From Aquilonibacter sp963703325 (GTDB taxonomy: Bacteria; Vulcanimicrobiota; Vulcanimicrobiia; Vulcanimicrobiales; Vulcanimicrobiaceae), in contig OY969805.1 of assembly GCA_963703325.1 (NCBI GenBank), positions 186,001 through 250,000 of the forward strand: DNA of 64,000 nucleotides, in the 5' to 3' direction. The notes under the pieces are model-generated. The model did no database searches. It saw only the letters and a program-made list of their open reading frames with translations, and had not been told where the DNA came from. A program made the translations under genes and the position numbers. This document shows positions 1 to 8,286 of this stretch, in pieces. Position 1 is the first letter of the stretch, and each line of letters opens with the position of its first letter.

Positions 1-403
1 GTTGCTCGTTGGAAAGTGCGCTGAGCGTTCCGTCGGGCACGCTGATACCGGTGCTGCGCACACCGTCGAGCGCGACGCCTTGCAGCAGCGCACCGTCGAA
101 ATCGACGCCGCTCAGTTCCGCGCCGCGCAGATCGGCTCCGCGCAAGTCCGTACCGCGGAAGTCAACGCAGGTGAGCTTCGCATCGCGCAAGTTCACGTTG
201 CGCAGGTCAGCACGACGCAGATCCGTATATTCGAGACGCTGACCGTGCAGATCGCGACCGGCCCAGTCGGCGCCCGCTGCGTTGACGGTGACGCAGCTAT
301 CATGGCCCCAATCGTGGTCGTGGGACGACGCGACCGCGGCGCTGCCGACGGTGCCGGCCACCGAACCCACGAGACAGGCAAGGATCACGGCTAGAACGCG
401 CAT
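1..403 (-). CDS. Secreted pentapeptide-repeat protein (C-terminus beyond window)
   Basis: Reading leftward from an ATG at 403, preceded by a GGAGGT ribosome site, the product opens with a hydrophobic signal sequence (MRVLAVILACLVGS). After a His-rich stretch it becomes a run of five-residue repeats of the A(D/N)LRx type (TDLRR, ADLRN, VNLRD, TDLRG, ADLRG, AELSG), the pattern of right-handed quadrilateral beta-helix proteins. At least 134 codons are visible and the frame is still open at base 2. Pentapeptide-repeat proteins have varied and mostly unknown roles, so no function is assigned. It diverges from mntP across a dyad-rich gap, which hints at shared control. Confidence 0.85.
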   Translation of the reverse strand, partial: MRVLAVILACLVGSVAGTVGSAAVASSHDHDWGHDSCVTVNAAGADWAGRDLHGQRLEYTDLRRADLRNVNLRDAKLTCVDFRGTDLRGADLRGAELSGVDFDGALLQGVALDGVRSTGISVPDGTLSALSNEQ

Positions 404-414
404 GGCGACCTCCA

Positions 415-465
415 AACTAAATCTTTAGTTGAGGATACAACGTGCAACCCAGGATGTCAACTAAA
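415..465. promoter_or_regulatory. Paired dyad, probable operator between divergent genes
   Basis: Bases 415-430 are a perfect seven-base inverted repeat (AACTAAA tc TTTAGTT). A wider dyad pairs TTTAGTTGA at 424-432 with TCAACTAAA at 457-465. These AT-rich arms stand out in a GC-rich sequence and sit between the pentapeptide-repeat gene and mntP. MntP genes in other bacteria are controlled by metal-responsive repressors such as MntR, so a metal- or stress-responsive regulator binding here is a reasonable inference. The regulator itself is not identified. Confidence 0.6.
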
Positions 466-485
466 TCCTTAAGAATAGCGCCGCG

Positions 486-1043
486 GTGAACCCGGAACTG
501 CGTATTTTCGGCGTTGCGTTGGCTGTTGGGCTCGACGTGCTGGCGCTCTCGGTGGCGATCGGCATCAAGGAACCTCCGTGGCCGCAACGGCTCCGTCTCG
601 GCCTCGCGTTCTCCACAGCCGAGATCCTGATGCAGATCGTCGGCCTGTTGCTGGGCGCGGGCCTCGGCCGCATCGTCGGCGTGATTGCCGGCTGGATTGG
701 CTTGATCGTGCTTGCGGCCATCGGTGTGTGGATCTTGCGTGAGGGCTTCTCGTCGGATTCGGACCGCGAGTTCAACGTCACGACGGCGGGCGGCCTGTTG
801 CTCGCCTCGCTGTCGATCAGCCTTGACTCACTCGGCGTTGGGTTTGCGTTACCGGCGCTGCACTTGCCGCTGATTCCGCTCTTCACGACGGTGGCGATTT
901 CAACCGTGTGCTTTACGCTCGTCGGTCTCGCCTTTGGCGCGCTCCTCGGCAGCCGCTTCGAAAAGAATGCCGAGAAAGCCGCCGGCGCCGTCTTGATCGC
1001 GCTCGCCGTGGTCTTTACCGTGCAGCAGTTCCATGGCGGCTAA
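486..1043 (+). CDS. mntP: MntP-family manganese efflux pump
   Basis: The 185-aa product has about six membrane segments in two related halves, the MntP (DUF204) architecture. Acidic pairs typical of the family sit in the membrane, as in VGLDVLALSVAIG near residue 14 and SISLDSLGVGF near residue 112. The family exports Mn2+ across the inner membrane. The GTG start at 486 puts the first helix at once in the membrane. It ends 13 bases before the convergent gamma-glutamyltransferase gene. The dyads just upstream are the likely control region. Substrate is inferred from the family. Confidence 0.85.
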   Translation: MNPELRIFGVALAVGLDVLALSVAIGIKEPPWPQRLRLGLAFSTAEILMQIVGLLLGAGLGRIVGVIAGWIGLIVLAAIGVWILREGFSSDSDREFNVTTAGGLLLASLSISLDSLGVGFALPALHLPLIPLFTTVAISTVCFTLVGLAFGALLGSRFEKNAEKAAGAVLIALAVVFTVQQFHGG

Positions 1044-1056
1044 TAGACTTTATCGG

Positions 1057-2805
1057 CTACCAGCCGACGGCCTCGCCGTCCTTACCGAAGTCCGAGCCGG
1101 CAGCGTACGCGCCGTTTGGGAGCAGCATGATCGCCTGATAGCCGCCCATCGGTGCGCGCGTCGTCGATTTGACGGTGTCGCCCATCGCACTCAAGCGCGC
1201 GCCAACGAGATCGTAGAGCGGCGACTCGAGTGAGAGCACGTTCGAAATCTCGTCGTGCCGGAAGCGCGCAATGTCGCCGGCCTGCTGCACGTTTGCCCCG
1301 AGATCGATGATGTCGACCACGATTTGCTCGTGACCCTGGGCTTGCATGTCGCCACCCATCAGCCCGAGCGTCATGAGCGGGCGGTCGCCGCGCACGATAA
1401 ACCCGGCCATCAGCGTGTTGAACGGACGCTTGTGCGGCGCGATCGCATTGGGGCTCTTGGGGTCCAGCGTAAACAGACCGCCGCGATCGTGCAGAATAAA
1501 GCCGTAGCCCGGTACCGTGAGTCCCGAGCCAAATGGATCGAAGTTGCTGTTGACCCACGAAACCATGTTGCCCCAACGGTCGGCGGTCGAGAACACGATC
1601 GTATCGCCCGCGCCGGAGGGCTCGCCCGGCGCAGTGGGTGTCCATGCGTGGTCGGGATCGATTTTCGCGCACAGCGATTCGGCGTATTCGACGGACAAGA
1701 GCCGCGCGAGCGGCACGTTTTCAACGTCGGGGTCAGCGTTGTAGCGATAGAGGTCAGCGTAGGCGAGCTTTTTCGCTTCGACCAGCAGATGCCAATATTC
1801 CGGATTCGCCGGCCCAAGCGACGCGAGGCTCTCGCCCGGCACCACCTTCGGCACACAGGCGGCGAGAATGTTTAGCGCTTCGTTTGTTGCGAAGCCTTGC
1901 GACGGCGGCGGCAGTTCCAACACGTGCGCGCCGTGATACGCCGTGTCAACCGGTTCCATCCATTCGCCGCGATAACTTGCAAGATCGTCGAGGGTCATCG
2001 TGCCGCCAAGTGCGCGCGATTTGGCCACGATCGCGCGGGCAATCTCACCGCGATAAAACGCGGCCGCGCCGTCTTTCTGCAAGAGCCGCAGCGAGCGCGC
2101 GAGATCGGGATTACGAAAAATTTCTCCCGTCTTCGGCGCTACGCCGCCCGGATACCACGTGCGCACCGAATCAGGATCCAACTGCGTGCAGCATCCCCGC
2201 AACGGCAGTCCGTTGGGCAGCACCCAGTCGTGAGCGATGCGTTCCGACACCGCATAGCCATTCTGCGCGTAGTCGACTGCCGGCGCGAGGACGCGGTCGA
2301 ACGTCATCGTTCCGAACCGGCGCAGCACCGCATCCCAGCCCCAGACCGTGCCGGGTACGGTTACATCGAGGATACCGCCGCGCGGCATGCCCGAGCCGGG
2401 TCCCCAATTCTTCGGATTGTAGGCGTATCCAAGCTCGTTATAGCGCGCGATCGTCGCGCCGGTGGGTGCCTTGCCGCTGGCGTTGAGCACGTAGTAGCGG
2501 TGATCTTTCGCAATATAGATGATGGCGAAGACGTCGCCGCCGATGCCTTCCATCATCGGCTCGACGACGTTGAGCGTCGCGGCCGTCGCGACCGCCGCAT
2601 CGATGGCATTGCCGCCTTGCATCAAAATTCGCAGCCCCGCCTCCGCGGCCAGCGGCTGGCTCGCCGCGACGATGCCGTTGCGCGCGAGCACCGGCGAGCG
2701 GCTCTGAGCGAGCCATCCCTCGGAGCGATCGCCGCGGATGGCGTTGTCTGCGGGCGTGGCCGCGAGCATACAGAGCGTCAAGCCCAGCGCAAGAGCACGG
2801 TTCAT
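1057..2805 (-). CDS. ggt: Gamma-glutamyltransferase, exported
   Basis: The 582-aa product matches the gamma-glutamyltransferase family over its length. It has the N-terminal GGNAIDAAVA motif, the self-cleavage site with catalytic Thr (GDTIVFSTAD) near residue 395, and the small-subunit motifs SSIxP-like and PLMTLGLMGGDMQAQGH. Such Ntn hydrolases cleave themselves into two subunits and remove glutamyl groups from glutathione and related peptides, usually in the periplasm. ATG 2805 gives a signal peptide (RALALGLTLCMLAATPA); the open frame extends to 2874, but that start would bury the signal. It converges with mntP. Confidence 0.9.
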   Translation of the reverse strand: MNRALALGLTLCMLAATPADNAIRGDRSEGWLAQSRSPVLARNGIVAASQPLAAEAGLRILMQGGNAIDAAVATAATLNVVEPMMEGIGGDVFAIIYIAKDHRYYVLNASGKAPTGATIARYNELGYAYNPKNWGPGSGMPRGGILDVTVPGTVWGWDAVLRRFGTMTFDRVLAPAVDYAQNGYAVSERIAHDWVLPNGLPLRGCCTQLDPDSVRTWYPGGVAPKTGEIFRNPDLARSLRLLQKDGAAAFYRGEIARAIVAKSRALGGTMTLDDLASYRGEWMEPVDTAYHGAHVLELPPPSQGFATNEALNILAACVPKVVPGESLASLGPANPEYWHLLVEAKKLAYADLYRYNADPDVENVPLARLLSVEYAESLCAKIDPDHAWTPTAPGEPSGAGDTIVFSTADRWGNMVSWVNSNFDPFGSGLTVPGYGFILHDRGGLFTLDPKSPNAIAPHKRPFNTLMAGFIVRGDRPLMTLGLMGGDMQAQGHEQIVVDIIDLGANVQQAGDIARFRHDEISNVLSLESPLYDLVGARLSAMGDTVKSTTRAPMGGYQAIMLLPNGAYAAGSDFGKDGEAVGW

Positions 2806-2898
2806 GCGGGGCCTCGTTCGACACAAGTAGGCGCCGGCCCGGGACGTGCCTCTTCTCAACTTGCGGAGGGCCAAGTGGGCGTGCTAGACTATGATCCA

Positions 2899-3297
2899 AT
2901 GGTACCAGAATCACTACCAAATGATAGCATTACAGGTTCAGATGATAGCAAATCCAGCCCCCTTTTGACCAGACAATCCTTGTTTGGCAGTCCGGGCCGG
3001 ACCGATCTTCTTGTGCTGGTTGCCGGCTTGGGACGCTCCTTCCCGCGCGAACTTGCCCGCTTGACAAGCCTGCCGATGAGCAGCGTTGGCCGCTATTTAG
3101 ACGATTTCGAGCGAGCCGGTGTCTTGGTAAGCACCCGCCTTGGCGCGACGCGTGAAGTACGGCTAAACCCCGACTACGTCGCAGCGAAAGAGCTGCGCGC
3201 GCTGCTCGAGGCACTCGTGGAACGGGAGCAGCGCTATCGCGCGATCATCTCTGAGGTAGTACGACGGCGTCCGCGACGTTCCGGAAAGCGAATATGA
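2899..3297 (+). CDS. Winged-helix DNA-binding protein paired with a nucleotidyltransferase
   Basis: The 132-aa product has a low-complexity N-terminus, then a winged-helix fold: DLLVLVAGLGRSFPRELARL, a recognition helix region MSSVGRYLDDFERAG and a wing VLVSTRLGATREVRLNP. The C-terminus is basic (RRRPRRSGKR). Its TGA overlaps the ATG of the next gene. Small HTH proteins directly overlapping a nucleotidyltransferase gene are typical of AbiEi/AbiEii-like and MNT-type pairs, in which the HTH protein represses or neutralises. The start at ATG 2899 was chosen because everything upstream in this frame is the shadow of ggt. Confidence 0.75.
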   Translation: MVPESLPNDSITGSDDSKSSPLLTRQSLFGSPGRTDLLVLVAGLGRSFPRELARLTSLPMSSVGRYLDDFERAGVLVSTRLGATREVRLNPDYVAAKELRALLEALVEREQRYRAIISEVVRRRPRRSGKRI

Positions 3298-4221
3298 TTG
3301 ACGCGACAACGTCGATGCTCGACGTTGCAGGGGCAATAGCGGCAGCACTACGGGAGCTCAATTACGATTCCGTCGTCGTTGGAGGAAGCGCGGCAACGCT
3401 CCACGCTCCGGAGGCCTACCGCTCGCGCGACGTCGATATGGTGATTGTGGGTGGCATCGACGACGGCTCTGCGGTTATCGCAGCCATGGCGCACATCGGA
3501 TTTGTCTACCGCAACGGCTTCTTTTTTCACGACCGTCAGCTCGTACACAGTCGACTTCGTTCCATCGCCTGTCGCAATCGCCGGCGACGTGATCACCGAA
3601 TATGCCCGCCTGTCGACAGCCTTCGGTGAGGTCAGAGTTCTCCATTCGGCTGACGTTGTAAACGACCGATTGAACAAGTACATTGCCTACGATGATCCCG
3701 ATTCGTTCGAGGTGGCTGTGATGGTCGCGCGCATCAAGCAGGTAGATTTGAAACGGGTCGAAGCATTCATCGAACGCCAAGCGATTGGCGCGTTTGCCGA
3801 TTCTTTTCATGGAGCGTTTGTCCGTCTCCGCGAACGCTTAGCGCCGAAGCCGCGGATCCTCTCGCCAATTGGCTTCACGACAGCGTTCCGGATACGGTTT
3901 CGAGCGACTCCCACGATCGAACTCGCTCAAAGCGTTGCTCGCGCGATTCAGGCCTTTCTGGATGAGGAGCGCAGCAAAATTGATTCCGCGTTGGACGGCG
4001 TGACCGTTCGACCAAGTCCATCCGTTACCATCGACTCTTCGGAGGCGTCCGTCGCCATCATTCCCATCGAGGTGAGCACAAAGCGCGACCTCGCGCCCAT
4101 CGGCCGTTTTGCGATGGCGGCGGCGCTTGTAGATTATCTGCGCGAACGGGTTAGTATCTTTCCCGAGTTAGTAGACGTTCCGGACCAGGGGACCCCACCC
4201 GTCGCAACGACCGGATTTTAA
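3294..4221 (+). pseudogene. Nucleotidyltransferase-fold protein broken by a one-base frameshift
   Basis: The first frame (3294-3629) carries the nucleotidyltransferase core GGSAATLHAP followed by SRDVDMVIVGG, the GGxA and DxD hallmarks. The rest lies in the next frame and runs to 4221 (YTVDFVPSPVAIAGDV onward). Reading five instead of six T at 3522-3527 joins them as NGFFFTTVSSYTVDFVPSP, giving a continuous product of about 308 aa. The C-terminal 130 residues are not recognised. It overlaps the winged-helix gene by four bases and was probably the effector half of that pair. A slip at the T run during expression could still make a full product. Confidence 0.75.
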
Positions 4222-4226
4222 CGTCG

Positions 4227-4469
4227 CTATTTTCTCGCTTGTGCGACGTAACGAAATTGTCCCGACGACCACACGCACGTGCTGCCGTCGTTCATCACGA
4301 ACGACTCAAAGCCGTCGACGTCGGGATTGAAATCGGCGTTGAACGCCTTGGTTGCGGGCCAATTCACCGCCGGCTCTTGACGCGCCACCGCACGCGCCTT
4401 ACTGTTCGAAAATTGTGGGCTTTTGACCGCCGCGTTGAGCGCGGCGGTGAGGCGTTTGGCGTCGTCCAT
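4227..4469 (-). CDS. Small ORF, possible detached C-terminus of the SGNH protein
   Basis: An 80-codon frame starts at ATG 4469, five bases after the stop of the SGNH hydrolase, and ends in VDGFESFVMNDGSTCVWSSG and FRYVAQARK. The composition looks protein-like. Skipping one T in the upstream TTAA stop region would join the two frames as SDFHNGMDDAKR, giving a protein of about 286 aa. SGNH domains normally end soon after their catalytic His, so either a separate small gene or a broken C-terminal extension is possible. I do not recognise the domain. Confidence 0.4.
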   Translation of the reverse strand: MDDAKRLTAALNAAVKSPQFSNSKARAVARQEPAVNWPATKAFNADFNPDVDGFESFVMNDGSTCVWSSGQFRYVAQARK

Positions 4470-4473
4470 ACCG

Positions 4474-5091
4474 TTAATGGAAGTCGCTTGCAATCGCGGC
4501 GTTTCCTTCCACGTTGGGGTGAAGCACATCGTCTTGGAAATACTCCTTGCGGTACATGCGCGGATCGCCATCGAGGTCGACGACGCGCAGCCCCGTCGCT
4601 GCCAACATCACGTTCCACGCGGTTACGTCTTTGGCGAACTGCGGCGCTTCGATGCCGGTCATCCGCTGCCAATGGCGGAGGTTCACCAGGTAGATCGTTG
4701 CCAACGGTGCTCTTTCTCGAATGCGCGCGAGCGCATGTACAAAGTCTCTTCGTGCAGCCGACAACTCCGCGTCGTTCGCCGGCGCGGTGCGCTTCGAACC
4801 ATCGGGCTTGCCTTCCGGCGTGTAACCAAAGCCGCCGATGTCGTTGATGCCGCAATCAAGGATCACGATCGACGCACCGCGCGGCATCTTCGGAATCTCG
4901 TTGTTCACCACGTCGTCGCATTGAGCGCCGGACACGGCAAGGTTTACCAGCGAGCCGCGGATATGCTGCGCGTACCGCGCGGCGTAGTTCTCCGTCGCCG
5001 GCGACGGGAGTCCGTAGCCGTCGACGGTCGAACCGCCCAGCGCGACGACCAGCGGCAACGCGGCCGCGAGGAGGAGGGGCATACCGCGCAC
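4474..5091 (-). CDS. SGNH/GDSL-family hydrolase, exported
   Basis: The 205-aa product begins with a signal-like segment (MPLLLAAALPLVVALGG) that runs into the block I nucleophile motif GGSTVDGYG. It then shows Gly in NLAVSGAQCDD, the block III GIND motif and the block V DDVLHPN with the catalytic Asp and His. SGNH enzymes are serine esterases acting on lipids or acylated sugars; the substrate cannot be read from the sequence. The frame opens at GTG 5091, but ATG 5082 is an equally good start. The protein stops 14 residues after the catalytic His, which is normal for the fold. Confidence 0.8.
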   Translation of the reverse strand: MRGMPLLLAAALPLVVALGGSTVDGYGLPSPATENYAARYAQHIRGSLVNLAVSGAQCDDVVNNEIPKMPRGASIVILDCGINDIGGFGYTPEGKPDGSKRTAPANDAELSAARRDFVHALARIRERAPLATIYLVNLRHWQRMTGIEAPQFAKDVTAWNVMLAATGLRVVDLDGDPRMYRKEYFQDDVLHPNVEGNAAIASDFH

Positions 5092-5209
5092 CCTTCGACC
5101 TAGGCGGCGGCTGGCCGCTAATCGTGAAAAACACTATCCCTGGCCGGTCCGGCGAGCCGTAGGCTGGGGGGAGAGATAGCCGAGCGGCCTTCGCGGGAAG
5201 GGGACACGT

Positions 5210-5506
5210 ATGGCTACGGTCGTCAACGTCTTCGACGGTGAGTACGACCTCACGCACTAGGCGCAACTGCGAGTCGAGTTCGACGCGCTGCTCAATATGC
5301 AAAGCCTCGTTCTGGACATGAGCGCGGTGACGTACTTGGATTCGACCTTCGTTGGCGAGCTCATACGACTTCATTACCTGCGCGCCGAGCGAGGCTGCGA
5401 CCGTTTGACGATCGTGCGCCCTGCGCCAATCGTCAAGAAGGTGCTTTCGCTGCCCTACGTCTTCACGTTCGCTCGTGTGGTCGCCACTCTTGATGAAGCC
5501 TTTTAG
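5210..5506 (+). pseudogene. STAS-domain (anti-sigma antagonist type) gene with in-frame amber stop
   Basis: A frame of 98 codons from ATG 5210 encodes a STAS domain: VVNVFDGEYDLTH, then TAG at 5258-5260, then AQLRVEFDALL, LVLDMSAVTYLDSTFVGEL and a C-terminal helix. The Ser in the DST motif is where anti-sigma antagonists are phosphorylated. Removing the stop leaves an unbroken domain of normal length, so this is a recent nonsense mutation or a readthrough site. Re-initiation at ATG 5297 would lack the first strands. A PP2C phosphatase of the type that dephosphorylates such proteins lies 2.8 kb away (8287-9171). Confidence 0.75.
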
Positions 5507-5696
5507 CAACGTGTGGTAGACGCGTCGTCGTTCATCGCGCCGGTAACAGGGACAACCCGGCGCAGCGGCGGCCGGCACGAGCGGTGCGAACCGACGTTCC
5601 GACGCCGGCGTGAATCTCGAGCGTCCTGACCGCGGTCGACATCTGAACCGGGCCTGAAGCCGGTTCCCAGCATTACGCGATACGCTGTTGCGCAGT

Positions 5697-6449
5697 ATGT
5701 GGCTTCTCCATGGTCTTTTGGCCGCGGCCGTAGTCGCCGTCGCGCCGAGCTATTTTGCCGGCCCGGCGCGTTCCGGCGAGAGCATTACCTATCGCGTCAC
5801 CACCACAGTGGGCGCGCAGGAAACGCCGAGCGTCGCCACGTTGGTCATCACGTGGACGCCGGCCGCGCACATGTTTGCCCGGCTTTCCGGCGCACCTGGT
5901 ACCGCCGCGCTTGTGAACCGCGAAAACGATGGCAGCCTCTCGATCGCAGCGCCCAACCCGATGGATCCCACGGCAACGACGATTGCGATGCTCTTGGGGC
6001 AACTGAATTTCCCCGGCCACCTCGCCGGAACGCTCAACGGGAGCGATCACGTCCAAACCAGCATGAGTGTGACGCCGCCTGCGCCCACCAGCACATCCTC
6101 GCCGGCGCCGCAGATATCGCCCGGTCCCGTGATCGTTCCCTTAGACGTTAATCTGGTGAGTAGCAGTACCGGCGCGACGCTGATCGCCGACGGCAACTCG
6201 AAACAAAATGACGGGTCACGTTCCGGTCGCGAAGGCCGTCGCGGATCGATGGGTGGCCGGCATTCCGGTGGACCGGGACGAAGCCGAAGCGACTCGGCCG
6301 ACAAAACCCCGACCGTCGACATCGCCGTCGAGGCAGTCTTCGATCAATCCGGGACGCTCGAGCATTCGACCTATCGCGAAACGTTCACGTCCGCAACGAA
6401 CGGTTCGCAAACGGTCGAGCATACGATCACGATCGATCGCATAAAGTAA
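5697..6449 (+). CDS. Secreted protein of unknown function
   Basis: A signal sequence (MWLLHGLLAAAVVAVAPSYF) leads into about 230 residues rich in Ser, Thr and Pro. There is a linker of PAPTSTSSPAP type near residue 130 and a Gly/Arg/Ser-rich stretch near residues 180-205. Beta-like segments lie on either side (ITYRVTTTVGAQETPSVATL and TVDIAVEAVFDQSG). I recognise no family. TTG 5688 is an alternative start. It is followed 17 bases later by the DNA glycosylase gene and may share its message. Confidence 0.65.
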   Translation: MWLLHGLLAAAVVAVAPSYFAGPARSGESITYRVTTTVGAQETPSVATLVITWTPAAHMFARLSGAPGTAALVNRENDGSLSIAAPNPMDPTATTIAMLLGQLNFPGHLAGTLNGSDHVQTSMSVTPPAPTSTSSPAPQISPGPVIVPLDVNLVSSSTGATLIADGNSKQNDGSRSGREGRRGSMGGRHSGGPGRSRSDSADKTPTVDIAVEAVFDQSGTLEHSTYRETFTSATNGSQTVEHTITIDRIK

Positions 6450-6466
6450 TAGGAGAACGACCCGGG

Positions 6467-7063
6467 TTGATTAAGCGGCTCCGTCGGCGCGACTTGCCCA
6501 TCGACACCGTCGGGCTTGCACGCTTCCTCATCGGCAAGACGTTGGTGCACGATCTTCGTGGGCACCGCACGAGCGGCCGCATTGTGGAGACCGAAGCCTA
6601 TCCGGTCGGCGATGCGGCAGGCCACGCGTTTCGCGGCGAGACAAAGAGAAACGCGTCACTCTATCTGGCGCGCGGGCACGCGTACGCGTATTTCATCTAC
6701 GGAATGTATTGTTGCCTAAACGTTTCGAGCGAACGTGCCGGCATCGGTGCGGGAGTATTGATTCGTGCGCTCGAGCCGATTGAAGGCATCGACGTTATGA
6801 GGGAGCGCCGAGGCTCGTCATCGGTGCGCGATCTCGCGCGAGGCCCAGGACGTCTCGCCCTCGCCATGGCGATCACGTTGCGCGATGACGGAGTTGACTT
6901 GTGCGCGGATCCCTCGTTGTGGCTTGGTGAGTCTGATTCCGAACGTCGCACCGTTGTGGCTGCGACAACCCGAATCGGCTTGAGCCGCGAGCAGCAGCGG
7001 CCTTGGCGCTTCTACGAGCGCGGCAGCACGTTCGTGAGCGGTCCGGCGCTCGCTAAACGATAA
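6467..7063 (+). CDS. 3-methyladenine DNA glycosylase (AAG/MPG family)
   Basis: The 198-aa product matches the AAG fold throughout: LARFLIGKTLVHD, the catalytic RIVETEAY with its Glu, DAAGHAFRGETKRN, YFIYGMYCCLNVSS with the intercalating Tyr and LIRALEP. The enzyme excises alkylated and deaminated purines such as 3-methyladenine and hypoxanthine. Length is normal for a bacterial member. The start is TTG 6467, preceded by AGGAGA at 6452-6457. Confidence 0.93.
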   Translation: MIKRLRRRDLPIDTVGLARFLIGKTLVHDLRGHRTSGRIVETEAYPVGDAAGHAFRGETKRNASLYLARGHAYAYFIYGMYCCLNVSSERAGIGAGVLIRALEPIEGIDVMRERRGSSSVRDLARGPGRLALAMAITLRDDGVDLCADPSLWLGESDSERRTVVAATTRIGLSREQQRPWRFYERGSTFVSGPALAKR

Positions 7064-7157
7064 CTGGCTGTCCAGGATATCTCTACAGCGTTCCACCGGC
7101 GATGCTGCTATGGTCGTGCAGTGAGCCTTAACCGGCTGCCAAGAGAGGTCGAATTCC

Positions 7158-8282
7158 GTGACACAAGTTACACAACCCCCGGGTAGCGGCACAACTACGA
7201 TTCGTCCGTTTTCCAAAAGTGAACGTTCCGCAAGCGGAGCTCGACGATCTGCGCGGGCGCATCAAAGCCACGCGATGGCCGTCATCATCTGAACTGGTCG
7301 CGGACCAATCGCAGGGCGTGCAGTTGGCCACCGCGCAGGCGGTGGCGAACTACTGGAGCACCGAGTACGATTGGCGCAAGTGCGAAGCGAAGCTCAACGG
7401 AATTCCACAGTTCCTTACCGAGATCGACGGTCAAGAGAATCCACTTCATCCACGTGCGCTCAAAACACGACAACGCTTTGCCGCTGATCGTGACGCACGG
7501 CTGGCCCGGATCGATCCTCGAGCAGCTCAAAATCATCGAACCGCTAACCGATCCGACGGCACACGGTGCAAGCGCGAGCGACGCATTTCACATCGTCATC
7601 CCATCGTTACCGGGCCACGGCTTCTCGCCGGCTCCCGCGGTACTGGGTTGGGATCCCGTTCGCCTTGCAAAAGCGTGGCTCGTGCTGATGGAACGGCTGG
7701 GCTACGATCGGTTCGTCGCGCAGGGTGGTGACTGGGGTGCGAACGTCACGCAAGAGTTGGCGTTGCTCGACCCTACGAGGGTGATCGCAATCGAAACGAA
7801 CATGCCGGGGACCGTTCCGGCGGATATCTTGGCCGCGGCGAAATCGGGCGCGAAGTCACCGGTGCCGCTTTCGGGCGACGAACTCCATGCGTTCGACCAA
7901 TTGAGCGATTTCTATGCGAGGCATCTGGGCTACGCGGTCGAAATGTCGAACCGCCCGCAAACACTCTATGGCCTCAGCGATTCGCCGATGGGCTTAGTTT
8001 CCTGGATGCTGGATCACGAACACGGGCATCCCGTCGGCGCGCCTCTACTGGGAAAATAAACTCGACTTCTTCGATATCAAGGGCGTGACCGTACCGGTGG
8101 GCGTCAGCGCGTTCCCGTACGAACTCTATCAGACGCCGCGCAGCTGGTCTGAAAAAGCCTACAAGCTCGTGTACTACAAGAAGCACGACATCGGCGGCCA
8201 CTTCGCCGCGTGGGAACAGCCACAACTCCTGTCCGAAGACATCCGCGGGACATTCCATTCCGTTCGAACGGCGAATGCATGA
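7158..8282 (+). pseudogene. Epoxide hydrolase (EHN + alpha/beta hydrolase) remnant with multiple lesions
   Basis: Three frames together spell an epoxide hydrolase of the microsomal type. Piece one starts at GTG 7158 (TTIRPFSK) and shifts at the AAAA run 7215-7218 to VNVPQAELDDLRGRIKATRWP. A second extra base at 7438-7439 shifts to IHFIHVRSKHDNALPLIVTHGWPGS. This carries the oxyanion HGWPGS and the nucleophile GGDWG. Near 8018-8020 the text jumps from WMLDH to TNTGIPSARLYWENK with a further frame change. Relatives have roughly 40 residues there, so a deletion is inferred. The tail keeps the catalytic GGHFAAWEQP. The gene cannot make an intact enzyme. Confidence 0.85.
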
Positions 8283-8286
8283 TGCG

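Noticed and set aside
1897..2898. Long plus-strand frame continuous with the winged-helix gene
   Set aside because: It is the antisense shadow of ggt; only the part from ATG 2899 has protein features.
5258..5260. TAG as a reassigned sense codon
   Set aside because: TAG ends other genes normally here (kdpF, the FkbM gene, the first TrkA), so a genome-wide reassignment is unlikely.
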